From CAYMUN01 sp964393835 (GTDB lineage Bacteria > Patescibacteriota > Saccharimonadia > Saccharimonadales > UBA4665): a DNA stretch of 13,683 bases. Below the pieces are notes generated by a model. That model ran no database searches and had not been told where the DNA came from. It saw nothing but the letters and a program-made list of their open reading frames with translations. The stretch lies in assembly GCA_964393835.1 (NCBI GenBank), contig CAYMUN010000019.1:1-13683 (forward strand). The letters run 5' to 3'. The translations under genes and the position numbers were made by a program. Below, piece after piece: positions 1 to 6,568 of the stretch. Position 1 is the first letter of the stretch. Each line of letters opens with the position of its first letter.

Positions 1-771
1 GCCATCATCATCGACCAGAGTCCGATTGGCCGCACGCCGCGCTCTAACCCTGCGACTTACACCGGGCTGTTCACGCCAATTCGCGAGCTGTTTGCCCAGA
101 TGCCGGAAGCCAAGCTGCGCGGCTACAGTGCCGGCCGGTTTAGCTTTAACGTCAAGGGCGGACGGTGTGAAAACTGTGCCGGCGACGGCATCATCAAAAT
201 TGAAATGCATTTCCTGCCCGACGTCTACGTGCCTTGTGAAGTCTGCCACGGCCAGCGCTACAACCGCGAAGCCCTAGAGATTCACTACAAAGGCAAAACT
301 ATTGCCGACGTGCTGGCCATGACCTGCGACCAAGCCCTGGAGTTTTTCGCCAACATCCCGGCGATCGCCCGCAAACTCCAAACCCTGGTCGACGTCGGCA
401 TCGGCTATATCACGCTTGGCCAATCGGCTACCACCCTCAGCGGCGGCGAAGCCCAGCGCATAAAACTCAGCTCCGAGCTCAGCCGGCGTCCCACCGGTCG
501 CACGCTGTACATTCTCGACGAGCCGACCACCGGCCTGCACATGGCTGACGTCGACAAACTGCTGCACATGCTGCACGCCCTGGTCGATGCTGGTAACAGC
601 ATGGTCGTCATCGAGCACAATCTCGATGTCATCAAAAACGCTGACTGGCTGATTGATATGGGGCCCGAGGGCGGCTCTGCCGGCGGCCAAATCGTAGCCC
701 AAGGCACTCCCGAGCAAGTCGCTAAAGTCAAAGACAGCTACACTGGCCAATTCCTCAAAACCATGCTCTAA
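1..771 (+). CDS. uvrA: UvrABC excinuclease ATPase subunit A, C-terminal part (5' end outside window)
   Basis: This is the last 256 residues of UvrA, the ABC-type ATPase that finds bulky DNA lesions and loads UvrB in nucleotide excision repair. The frame is open from base 1, so the gene starts upstream. Seen in the sequence (fragment numbering): the zinc finger next to the DNA-binding surface, a C-x2-C-x19-C-x2-C pattern at Cys56, 59, 79 and 82; the second ABC signature LSGGEAQR at about 146; the Walker B ILDEPTTGLH at about 171-180; and the switch histidine in VIEHNLD (His206). All key C-terminal ATPase residues are present, so nothing suggests a decayed copy. It ends with TAA. No hairpin-plus-T-run terminator lies in the 39 bp before the next gene. 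uvrC lies about 7.5 kb downstream on the same strand; uvrB is not in the window. Confidence 0.97.
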   Translation, partial: AIIIDQSPIGRTPRSNPATYTGLFTPIRELFAQMPEAKLRGYSAGRFSFNVKGGRCENCAGDGIIKIEMHFLPDVYVPCEVCHGQRYNREALEIHYKGKTIADVLAMTCDQALEFFANIPAIARKLQTLVDVGIGYITLGQSATTLSGGEAQRIKLSSELSRRPTGRTLYILDEPTTGLHMADVDKLLHMLHALVDAGNSMVVIEHNLDVIKNADWLIDMGPEGGSAGGQIVAQGTPEQVAKVKDSYTGQFLKTML

Positions 772-794
772 AGTTAGTAAATACTTGACAAGTA

Positions 795-810
795 TGATAT
801 AATAAAATTC
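795..810 (+). promoter_or_regulatory. Extended -10 promoter placing the transcript start at the ATG (leaderless)
   Basis: TGATATAAT (795-803) is a perfect TGn-TATAAT extended -10. Only 7 nt separate it from the ATG at 811, so the usual start site falls at about 809-811. No Shine-Dalgarno is present. A TTGACA at 785-790 looks like a -35 but is only 7 bp from the -10, so it is not used in the standard geometry. Confidence 0.6.
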
Positions 811-1023
811 ATGAGTAATCCTGATCGTCCTGATTTTAGTTATCTATTAGACCTTGACCCACTCTACCCGGGCCCGGCTGCCTATGGCTTGTCAGGCGAA
901 GAGCTTCGACTGCTTGATAGGGAGGGCCTTGCCCAGGATTTGGATTTGTATCTAGCACAACCCGTGCGCCGGATGCTTGCGGCTACCATTGACTTAGAGG
1001 ATGTCGAGCCCGAAAACAACTAG
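811..1023 (+). CDS. Small acidic protein of unknown function (70 aa)
   Basis: I do not recognise this protein. It is short, acidic and soluble, with no cysteine, signal peptide or membrane segment. Its N-terminal third is rich in Asp, Pro and Tyr. A likely amphipathic helix starts at YGLSGEELRLLDREGLAQD (about residues 25-43), and the tail is acidic (DLEDVEPENN). That it is real is supported by the perfect extended -10 just upstream and by codon and GC use like its neighbours. The YGL-x-x-EE pattern faintly recalls the LigA-type small helical fold, but I would not assign it. Its TAG stop interlocks with the TAG of the convergent DedA gene (both within one CTAG), so the two transcripts must overlap at their 3' ends. 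It could be a lineage-specific regulator or a small RNA-binding protein; nothing here decides that. Confidence 0.7.
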   Translation: MSNPDRPDFSYLLDLDPLYPGPAAYGLSGEELRLLDREGLAQDLDLYLAQPVRRMLAATIDLEDVEPENN

Positions 1024-1628
1024 TCCTTTGAGCGACGGTTTTTGTGGATAGCTTTAAAGAGGTGGTATAGAGCCGGGCCGAGCGTGATAATCATGACGGC
1101 CGCTACGGCCAGCAGGATGTAGTGGTCGAGATTGGGGATTTTGGTGCCAAACCAGTAACCGATAAGGGTCAGGCTGATGGCCCAGGCGGTGTCGCCGATG
1201 GCATCAAAAATGATGAACTGCTTGCGGTTCATGTGGGCCATGCCGGCGACGGCCGGGGCAAACGTGCGGATAACCGGCGCGAAGTGGGCTAGCAACATGG
1301 CTTTGTTGCCAAAACGGGCGAAGAAATCTTCGGATTGCCGGACGTATTCTTTACGAAAAATGATGCCTTCTTCTTTGCGGAACAAACGGCGACCGTAGCG
1401 CCGGCCGATATAATACCCGCAATTGTCACCGGCGATAGCGGCCACGGCCACGATAAAAATAGTCAGCGCTAGGCTAAGATGCCCTTGAGCGGCAAAGACA
1501 CCGGCCGTCAGCAGCAGGGTGTCGCCAGGGAAGAAAAAACCGACGAACATGCCCGATTCGGCGAAAATAATAAGGGCTATTAAGACTAACGCGTATTGGC
1601 CTTGGAGGATGGCATGGACGTCTAGCAT
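1020..1628 (-). CDS. DedA/VTT-family integral membrane protein (SNARE-associated domain)
   Basis: A 202-aa polytopic inner-membrane protein of the DedA family (PF09335). Family members are needed for envelope integrity and proton-motive force, and several move undecaprenyl phosphate or phospholipids across the membrane; which lipid this one handles cannot be told from sequence. Seen: an early hydrophobic segment with Glu24 (FAESGMFVGFFFPGD), the loop GDNCGYYIGRRYG at about 67-79, then the conserved block FAPVIRTFAPAVAGMAHM at about 116-133 with Pro118, Arg121, Pro125 and Gly129, and C-terminal hydrophobic segments ending in a basic tail (HKNRRSKD). Length is normal for the family. The start ATG has only a weak purine tract (AAGAG) upstream. 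It is divergent from rplY and may share its AT-rich -10 core. Its stop overlaps that of the convergent 70-aa gene. Confidence 0.92.
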   Translation of the reverse strand: MLDVHAILQGQYALVLIALIIFAESGMFVGFFFPGDTLLLTAGVFAAQGHLSLALTIFIVAVAAIAGDNCGYYIGRRYGRRLFRKEEGIIFRKEYVRQSEDFFARFGNKAMLLAHFAPVIRTFAPAVAGMAHMNRKQFIIFDAIGDTAWAISLTLIGYWFGTKIPNLDHYILLAVAAVMIITLGPALYHLFKAIHKNRRSKD

Positions 1629-1673
1629 GTCTCTTAAGCCTAACGGCTTTTACTTCCGGCGTCCAGCCTAATC

Positions 1674-1682
1674 TGTTATAAT
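1674..1682 (+). promoter_or_regulatory. Extended -10 promoter of rplY
   Basis: TGTTATAAT is a perfect TGn-TATAAT element. It predicts a start near 1689 and a leader of about 23 nt, long enough for the AAAGGAG site. No good -35 lies at 17 bp. The core is nearly symmetric (TTATAA), and the opposite strand reads TATAAC, so it may also serve the divergent DedA gene. Confidence 0.6.
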
Positions 1683-1693
1683 GCCTGATAAGC

Positions 1694-1700
1694 AAAGGAG
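1694..1700 (+). promoter_or_regulatory. Shine-Dalgarno of rplY
   Basis: AAAGGAG lies 11 nt before the ATG at 1712. It fixes this start and shows that the organism uses conventional ribosome binding as well as the apparent leaderless starts elsewhere in the window. Confidence 0.65.
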
Positions 1701-1711
1701 CTTCCAGTATA

Positions 1712-2464
1712 ATGTCTCAAGATTCCATCTTTTTAGAATTAGAAACCCGCAGCGCCATTGGCAAAGGCGTCAAGCAATTGCGTGCTAGCGGCACCATCCC
1801 GGCCGTCATTCACGACCATGGTAAGCCGTCGCTGCATGTTCAAGGTAATGGTGTCGCCATGCTTAAAGTCTGGCGGGCTGCCGGCAAGCACCACCCTGTT
1901 GAAATCAAAGCCGGCGACCAAAGCTTCGTGGCGCTGATTAAAACCGCTGAGTTTGACCCGCGCAAGCATTTACTGACTCATATCGTCTTTAACGCCGTCG
2001 ACAAAAACCAAAAAGTCGAGGCTGAAATACCGGTGCGTCCGCGTTATGACGAGGGTAATGAATCCAGTCCTGCTGAGCGCTCCGGGTTTATCGTTTTGGC
2101 GCAGCTGGAAACAGTTCAAGTTAAAGCTATCGCTACCAAATTGCCTGACTTTTTGGATTATGACGCCGAAAAACTAGTTGAAGTAGGTGATCATGTAACC
2201 GTAGCTGATCTGGCCATACCGGAGGGCGTCGAGTTAGAAACCGAGCTTGAGCACACTATCGCTACCGTCTACGAGCCAAGCGCTCTGGCTGCTGCCAATG
2301 ATGCTGCCGGAGGTGACGCCGAGGACGAATCCGAGGTTGAAGCCGAAACCGAGGGCACTGCCGAAGAGGGTACCCAAGCTGCCGAATCAATGCCCGGCGG
2401 CAAGGGCCAAGACGAGCCCAAGCCGGCCTCAATCGAGGCGGCCAAACAAGACAAAGCAGAGTAA
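1712..2464 (+). CDS. rplY: Large-subunit ribosomal protein L25, CTC/TL5 form, with acidic C-terminal tail
   Basis: L25 binds the 5S rRNA on the large ribosomal subunit; the longer CTC/TL5 form carries an extra beta-rich domain. Seen in 250 aa: the N-terminal 5S-binding domain at about 5-93, with the family's G-T-I-P-AVI-x3-G stretch at 27-37 and the closing KHLLTHIVFNAVD at about 85-97; the TL5 domain at about 100-188 (AEIPVRPRYDEGNESSPAE, then VGDHVTVADLAIPEGVEL); and a tail at about 190-250 made almost entirely of Ala, Glu, Asp, Gly, Thr and Ser. The tail is low complexity and probably disordered. A strong extended -10 and a Shine-Dalgarno precede the gene. It ends with TAA one base before the end of the convergent coiled-coil gene. 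The family call is firm; the role of the tail is unknown. Confidence 0.93.
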   Translation: MSQDSIFLELETRSAIGKGVKQLRASGTIPAVIHDHGKPSLHVQGNGVAMLKVWRAAGKHHPVEIKAGDQSFVALIKTAEFDPRKHLLTHIVFNAVDKNQKVEAEIPVRPRYDEGNESSPAERSGFIVLAQLETVQVKAIATKLPDFLDYDAEKLVEVGDHVTVADLAIPEGVELETELEHTIATVYEPSALAAANDAAGGDAEDESEVEAETEGTAEEGTQAAESMPGGKGQDEPKPASIEAAKQDKAE

Positions 2465-2465
2465 A

Positions 2466-2720
2466 CTAACGAACCATTTCGTAGAGCTCAATCACGTCAT
2501 TGTGCAAAGCAGTCACACTGCCCTCTACGTTAGTAAGTCTGGTCTCCACCGACGATAGTCGACGATTAGTCTCGTGTAAACCAATCTCCACTTGACTTAC
2601 ACGACTCCCTAATCCATCTATTTGACCTTCTAAGCTGTCAAAACGTGGATTGACGACAACATCCAGTGCGTCTAATATAACGTATCTAATCTCTGTTAAG
2701 TCTTGGTCGGTAAGTGACAT
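2466..2720 (-). CDS. Small coiled-coil protein of unknown function (84 aa)
   Basis: A short protein with no membrane segment or cysteine. Residues 1-25 (beginning MSLTDQDLTEIRYVI) form a likely helix, followed by VVNPRFDSLEG and then about 55 residues of heptad-like spacing. The pattern is (L/V)xx(V/L)E, as in GLGSRVSQVEIGLHET and RRLSSVETRLTNVEG, which indicates a coiled coil and probably a homo-oligomer. Small proteins of this type (an N-terminal D-L-x-x-I helix, an NPRFD turn, then repeated short heptads) are, to my memory, common and uncharacterised in CPR genomes. The gene has its own extended -10 eight bases from the ATG, and its stop sits one base from the end of convergent rplY. It could be an assembly or scaffold factor; no function can be given. 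Confidence 0.75.
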   Translation of the reverse strand: MSLTDQDLTEIRYVILDALDVVVNPRFDSLEGQIDGLGSRVSQVEIGLHETNRRLSSVETRLTNVEGSVTALHNDVIELYEMVR

Positions 2721-2728
2721 GGGAGATT

Positions 2729-2737
2729 ATTGTAGCA
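2729..2737 (-). promoter_or_regulatory. Extended -10 promoter of the coiled-coil gene (leaderless)
   Basis: On the minus strand this reads TGCTACAAT, a TGn extended -10 with one mismatch to TATAAT. Eight bases separate it from the ATG at 2720, putting the transcript start 0-2 nt before the codon. No Shine-Dalgarno is present (the intervening bases are AATCTCCC). Confidence 0.6.
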
Positions 2738-2785
2738 CCAAACTAGCCACTAATACATAAAGTTTAAGGTTTATTTAATATATGA

Positions 2786-4549
2786 TCATTCTTCGATAAA
2801 GCCGCCGGATTGGTGGCTCCATAGCCGGGCGTATAGGTCATCGTTATCCAGTAATTTTTTGTGGCTGCCTTGCTCGACGATCTTGCCTTCGTTCAGCACC
2901 ACGATACGATCTAGGCGTTGAATCGTGCTCAAGCGGTGGGCGATGACTACGGCTGTCTTGTCTTTCATCAACTCCCAGAGAGCTTTTTGGATAACCCGTT
3001 CACTCTCAGAGTCTAAAGCCGAAGTTGCCTCGTCTAGTATCAAGATGGGCGCGTTTTTGAGCATTGCCCGGGCAATCGCCACCCGCTGCCTTTGGCCCCC
3101 CGACAGTTTGACACCACGCTCGCCGACCAGCGTGTCGTAGCCCCCCGGCAAGGTCTTGATAAAATCATGGGCGAACGATTTTTTGGCTACGGCAATGATT
3201 TCCTCGTCGCTGGCGTCCGGTTTGCCGTAGCTGATATTCTCTTTGATGGTGCGGTGGAACAGCAGCGGCTCCTGGGGCACATAGGCGATTGCCCGCCTAA
3301 GATCCTGCTGCTTAATATCGCGGATATCTTGTCCGTCGATCGTAATCGCGCCACCTTGGATATCGAGAAAGCGTAACAGTAGGCGGGTAATCGTGGTCTT
3401 GCCGCCGCCGCTCGGCCCGACCAGCCCGATTTTTTCGCCGGGCTTGATTGACAGGTCAAAATCCTGAAACAGGGTCTCGGGGTTATTTGATTGATCATCA
3501 TAGCGAAAGGTCATCTGGGCGAACTCGATGGCGCCTCGGGTAATGTGGGAGGGTTCGGCATGAGGCTGGTCTTGGATCAGCGGCGGCTGCTCAAATAATT
3601 CAGTCATTTCCTGAGCATCCCCAGCCGCTACCTCAAACTGTCTGACGATAAATACGCTGCGGCCGATATCGTGCACGATCCTAAAGATATAGACCTGGAA
3701 CAGCAGAAATACCGGCACACTGATGCTGCCGCGCTGTAACAGCACGATGCCGACGACCAAAACAGTCATTTGGATAATGACGCAGAGGGCTTCAATAACC
3801 CAGGCATTACGCACCGCTCGCCACCAGCTGTGGAGGAATAAATTCCCACGGTCTTTATTAGTCACGCTATAGCGCTGTCGCTCCCGGTTCTCGGCGGCAA
3901 AAGTCTTAACCGTCAATGAGTTGGTAATCACGTCAGCCAGCTCACCGACTTGCTGGCTTTCTTTAGCGACGGCCCCCCGCCGGAGTGGCAGGCGATTAAT
4001 GGCGAATTTTACGATTGCCCACATCGAAAACAACCACATCAGTAAAACGGCCAGGGCTAAGGGCAAACTGTACCATCCTATGATGACGAGAGAAAAAACC
4101 AGCGAAAAAATCTGGGGCAGAGAATGGAAAAAGATGGTGTCGTTAAAGATGGTATAGCTTTTGGCAAAGCGACTGGCCTGGGTGACAATCGCCCCGCCAA
4201 AACGGTCAGTAAAAAACCCATAATCCTGGTCGACCAGATAGTCAAAGGTATCCTGATAGAGCTTTTCCTCGACAGCGTCGTGCAGTAAAGCCACCCCGTG
4301 GTGGTCAAATAAATAGCTTGAGAGCAGCAGTGCTATTTGGATCACGCCAGTCAACACCAGCAAACCAATATCTACCGTGTGATGATGGATAACCTGGCCC
4401 AGCAGTAATGCCACCAGCAGCGGCACCAGTGTTATCTGGAGTGCCAACATCAAGCTAAACAAAATGCTCAACACGGCGTGACGGGGGAAGCGTCGCATAT
4501 AGCGGAGGTACAGCCGGAGAGCTTTAAGATTGGGCGCTGATTGTTCCAT
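2786..4549 (-). CDS. ABC exporter half-transporter, second gene of a pair (TMD-NBD)
   Basis: A 587-aa type IV (exporter-fold) half-transporter. The membrane domain fills about residues 25-310, with hydrophobic segments near 25-50, 60-80, 140-180 and 250-300. The ATPase domain is at about 340-580: Walker A GPSGGGKTT at 378-386, Q-loop Gln426, signature LSGGQ at 482-486, Walker B ILILDE at 502-507 with catalytic Glu507, and switch His538. Every ATPase residue is canonical, so its sites are not degenerate. It starts 4 nt after the stop of the upstream paralogue, with matching halves throughout (both have DRFGGA near 115-130 and end LWxHQSGGFI), which points to a tandem duplication and a heterodimeric exporter in the inner membrane. 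The substrate is unknown; lipids, peptides or drugs are all possible. No distinct Shine-Dalgarno of its own was seen, so translation may be coupled to the upstream gene. Confidence 0.93.
   Translation of the reverse strand: MEQSAPNLKALRLYLRYMRRFPRHAVLSILFSLMLALQITLVPLLVALLLGQVIHHHTVDIGLLVLTGVIQIALLLSSYLFDHHGVALLHDAVEEKLYQDTFDYLVDQDYGFFTDRFGGAIVTQASRFAKSYTIFNDTIFFHSLPQIFSLVFSLVIIGWYSLPLALAVLLMWLFSMWAIVKFAINRLPLRRGAVAKESQQVGELADVITNSLTVKTFAAENRERQRYSVTNKDRGNLFLHSWWRAVRNAWVIEALCVIIQMTVLVVGIVLLQRGSISVPVFLLFQVYIFRIVHDIGRSVFIVRQFEVAAGDAQEMTELFEQPPLIQDQPHAEPSHITRGAIEFAQMTFRYDDQSNNPETLFQDFDLSIKPGEKIGLVGPSGGGKTTITRLLLRFLDIQGGAITIDGQDIRDIKQQDLRRAIAYVPQEPLLFHRTIKENISYGKPDASDEEIIAVAKKSFAHDFIKTLPGGYDTLVGERGVKLSGGQRQRVAIARAMLKNAPILILDEATSALDSESERVIQKALWELMKDKTAVVIAHRLSTIQRLDRIVVLNEGKIVEQGSHKKLLDNDDLYARLWSHQSGGFIEE
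3048..3097. repeat. 50-bp block identical to one in the paralogous ABC gene (copy 1)
   Basis: These 50 bases match 4846-4895 without a mismatch, including third codon positions, and encode the stretch from the signature through ARAMLKNAP. The flanks differ at many synonymous sites. Confidence 0.85.
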
Positions 4550-4553
4550 GCTG

Positions 4554-6374
4554 CTATTCTACCAGTTCAGTTGTCTGTTCTGGTTCATCGGTGATGAAGC
4601 CGCCTGATTGGTGAGCCCAGAGCTTGGCGTAGGTGCCGTCATTTTGCAGCAGTTCTTTATGTGAACCTTGTTCGACGATTTTACCCTCGTCGAGGACGAT
4701 GATGCGATCCATCTTTTGGATGGTGCTCAAACGATGGGCAATGACGATGGCGGTGCGGCCTTCCATCAGTTTCCAGAGAGCGTCCTGAATCAGCGCCTCG
4801 CTCTCAGAGTCTAGGGCCGAGGTCGCTTCGTCTAGTACCAGAATCGGCGCGTTTTTGAGCATTGCCCGGGCAATCGCCACCCGCTGCCTTTGGCCACCCG
4901 ATAGTTTGACGCCACGCTCGCCGACCATGGTTTCGTAGCCTTTGGGTAACTTAGCGATGAATTCATGGGCATTTGCCATGTTAGCCACGCCTTCGATCAC
5001 CTGCCGGTCGGCCGACTGATCGCCATAGCCGATGTTTTCGGCCAAGGTGCGGTGAAACAGTATCGGCTCCTGCGAGACGTAGGCGATGTGCGACCGCAGG
5101 TCAGCTTGCTTTAAGCCGGCGATATTTTGACCGTCGATTACGATCTCGCCATCCTGGATATCCATGAATCGCAACAACAATTGAGTAATCGTCGTTTTGC
5201 CGCCGCCGCTCGGGCCGACCAAACCAACCTTTTCGCCCGGCTTAATCCTGAGACTCAAATTTTTAAACAACGGCTGGCGATGATTCTCGGGATAGGCAAA
5301 GTTGACACCGTTAAACTTGACTTCGCCCCGGTTGATACTTGGTTTTACAGGCTCCTTGGCTTCCTCAATCTCGGGAGTGATGGCTAAAATTTTAGTCATT
5401 TCATAGGCATCGCCTAAGCTGCGGTTGATGTTGCGGATCAGACGGCTGAATTCCCATAAACGAGTGGTAATGTTTTGAGTGTAGGTGATGGCTAAGTACA
5501 ATAGACTGACACTGACGCCATAGCTGGTGACCGCAACCAGGCCGACAAATACGGCAAGTATTTGGAAGCCGTTGGTCTGGCTTTGGCTTAGCAAATCAGT
5601 CTTGAGGACTTCAATCGATAGCTTGCGATAGGCGTCAAAAGCCTTTTGGCTGGAGACCCGAAAACGCTTGGACTCGTGTTTTTCGCCGGCAAAGGCCCGG
5701 ATGGTGGCGATGTTGGTAATAGCATCGGCCAGCGCCGCCGTTTGCTCGCTCTCGGTCTTGGCTTCGGTGACGTTATATGGCATCTGCTGCTTGACGCGCT
5801 TCCACATGATCATCAAATACAAACTGCTAGCGACAAGCAGTATCAGGGCGTATTGCCACGAAATAAAAACCAGCACGCCAATAGCGACGATCATCGTCGT
5901 GAGACTGGTTAGGATATTCCAAATGAATTCATCCATCAGCCGCTCGTAGGCGTTGACGAATTTATTGGTCTGCGAAACCAGGGCGCCGCCAAAACGATCA
6001 GCATGGAAGCGTTGACTTTGAGATTGCAGATGATCGTAGACGTCATTTGCCAGGTCACGCCGAACCTTTATCTCAAACTGCCAAACATAGTAGCCTTGGA
6101 TACGCCAAAGAATTAGCCCGGCCAGCATCGAGAGGGCAAAACCGGCAAAGTACGGCATAAAGGCCACGAACTGCAGAGCTTCGTGGTGCTGGTAAGCAAA
6201 TTGTAGCTTGGCAAATAGACGGGCAATGATATAGGGCGGAATCATGCCCTGGGCGATGACGGCCAAAACCGCGCCAATCGCACCGATTAAAAATTCGGGT
6301 AGGTAATGGCGAGTGTATTGCCAGTAGATGCCAAGTGTCTGACGGGTAGTAGAATCGGGTTTAATTAGTTTCAT
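4554..6374 (-). CDS. ABC exporter half-transporter, first gene of a pair (TMD-NBD)
   Basis: A 606-aa exporter-type half-transporter and the promoter-proximal gene of the two-gene operon. The membrane domain spans about 25-320, with hydrophobic segments near 28-50, 70-92, 150-190 and 270-300. The ATPase domain spans about 350-595: Walker A GPSGGGKTT at 387-395, Gln435, LSGGQ at 491-495, ILVLDE at 511-516 with Glu516, and switch His547. All are consensus. The C-terminal extension (TDEPEQTTELVE) is short and acidic. The start is supported by an AGGAGG Shine-Dalgarno 9 nt upstream, which is displayed by a GC-rich hairpin. Together with the next gene it probably forms a heterodimer of the MdlAB/BmrCD kind; unlike BmrCD-type pairs, neither partner has lost the catalytic Glu. 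The substrate is unknown. Confidence 0.93.
   Translation of the reverse strand: MKLIKPDSTTRQTLGIYWQYTRHYLPEFLIGAIGAVLAVIAQGMIPPYIIARLFAKLQFAYQHHEALQFVAFMPYFAGFALSMLAGLILWRIQGYYVWQFEIKVRRDLANDVYDHLQSQSQRFHADRFGGALVSQTNKFVNAYERLMDEFIWNILTSLTTMIVAIGVLVFISWQYALILLVASSLYLMIMWKRVKQQMPYNVTEAKTESEQTAALADAITNIATIRAFAGEKHESKRFRVSSQKAFDAYRKLSIEVLKTDLLSQSQTNGFQILAVFVGLVAVTSYGVSVSLLYLAITYTQNITTRLWEFSRLIRNINRSLGDAYEMTKILAITPEIEEAKEPVKPSINRGEVKFNGVNFAYPENHRQPLFKNLSLRIKPGEKVGLVGPSGGGKTTITQLLLRFMDIQDGEIVIDGQNIAGLKQADLRSHIAYVSQEPILFHRTLAENIGYGDQSADRQVIEGVANMANAHEFIAKLPKGYETMVGERGVKLSGGQRQRVAIARAMLKNAPILVLDEATSALDSESEALIQDALWKLMEGRTAIVIAHRLSTIQKMDRIIVLDEGKIVEQGSHKELLQNDGTYAKLWAHQSGGFITDEPEQTTELVE
4846..4895. 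repeat. 50-bp block identical to one in the paralogous ABC gene (copy 2)
   Basis: Perfect match to 3048-3097, in the same orientation, about 1.8 kb away. It lies over the signature-to-Walker B part of the upstream ABC gene and is bounded by synonymous differences. Confidence 0.85.
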
Positions 6375-6377
6375 AGT

Positions 6378-6396
6378 GCACCGCCTCCTGCGGTGC
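6378..6396 (-). promoter_or_regulatory. Hairpin with the Shine-Dalgarno of the ABC operon in its loop
   Basis: On the mRNA (minus strand) this reads GCACCGC-AGGAG-GCGGTGC, a perfect 7-bp stem with six G-C pairs and a 5-nt loop. The AGGAGG ribosome site fills the loop and the first base of the 3' arm, and the hairpin ends 3 nt before the ATG at 6374. It could hold the site exposed or act as a structure- or protein-dependent translation switch. Confidence 0.65.
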
Positions 6397-6414
6397 CGGG
6401 TGGGTTAGGAATTA

Positions 6415-6460
6415 ATTGTAAAAAGTTAGAGTGTTTTAGATATGCAAAATCGAGAGTCAA
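6415..6460 (-). promoter_or_regulatory. Candidate promoter region of the ABC exporter operon
   Basis: On the minus strand TTGACT (6460-6455) and TAAAAC (6438-6433) are 16 bp apart, a plausible -35/-10 pair predicting a start near 6426. A second -10-like TACAAT lies at 6420-6415 and would start near 6408. Either gives a leader of about 33-52 nt that includes the Shine-Dalgarno hairpin. The remainder of the 194-bp divergent spacer holds a short 5-bp stem (GCCGT-AAAG-ACGGC, 6464-6477) and no further gene that I can see. Confidence 0.4.
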
Positions 6461-6553
6461 CCGGCCGTAAAGACGGCATTGTCTGACTGCAGGTTGGGGA
6501 TAGTGTACATTTTTGGCCGCCTCCGATTAGTTGCTAAATGATGCTTACCATCT

Positions 6554-6559
6554 TATACT
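6554..6559 (+). promoter_or_regulatory. -10 element before the anchored hypothetical gene (near-leaderless)
   Basis: TATACT lies 9 nt before the ATG at 6569, predicting a start at about 6566-6567 and a leader of 2-3 nt. It lacks the TGn extension. No Shine-Dalgarno is present. It favours ATG 6569 over the upstream GTG at 6563, which is only 3 nt from the element. Confidence 0.45.
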
Positions 6560-6568
6560 AAAGTGTTA

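Noticed and set aside
274..750. 158-aa open frame antisense to uvrA
   Set aside because: It lies fully opposite a conserved UvrA domain, has no recognisable motif, and is expected by chance in GC-rich coding DNA.
785..803. TTGACA followed by TATAAT, resembling a sigma-70 promoter pair
   Set aside because: The spacing is 7 bp instead of about 17, so the TTGACA cannot pair with this -10. The extended -10 (TGn) explains the site better.
2786..6374. The two ABC genes as the importer for the family 5 binding protein
   Set aside because: Both are fused TMD-NBD exporter-type proteins. Peptide importers of this class use separate permease and ATPase subunits.
6464..6477. GCCGT-AAAG-ACGGC stem in the divergent spacer as a terminator
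   Set aside because: The stem is only 5 bp with no T-run on either strand, and no gene ends here; both flanking genes start from this spacer.
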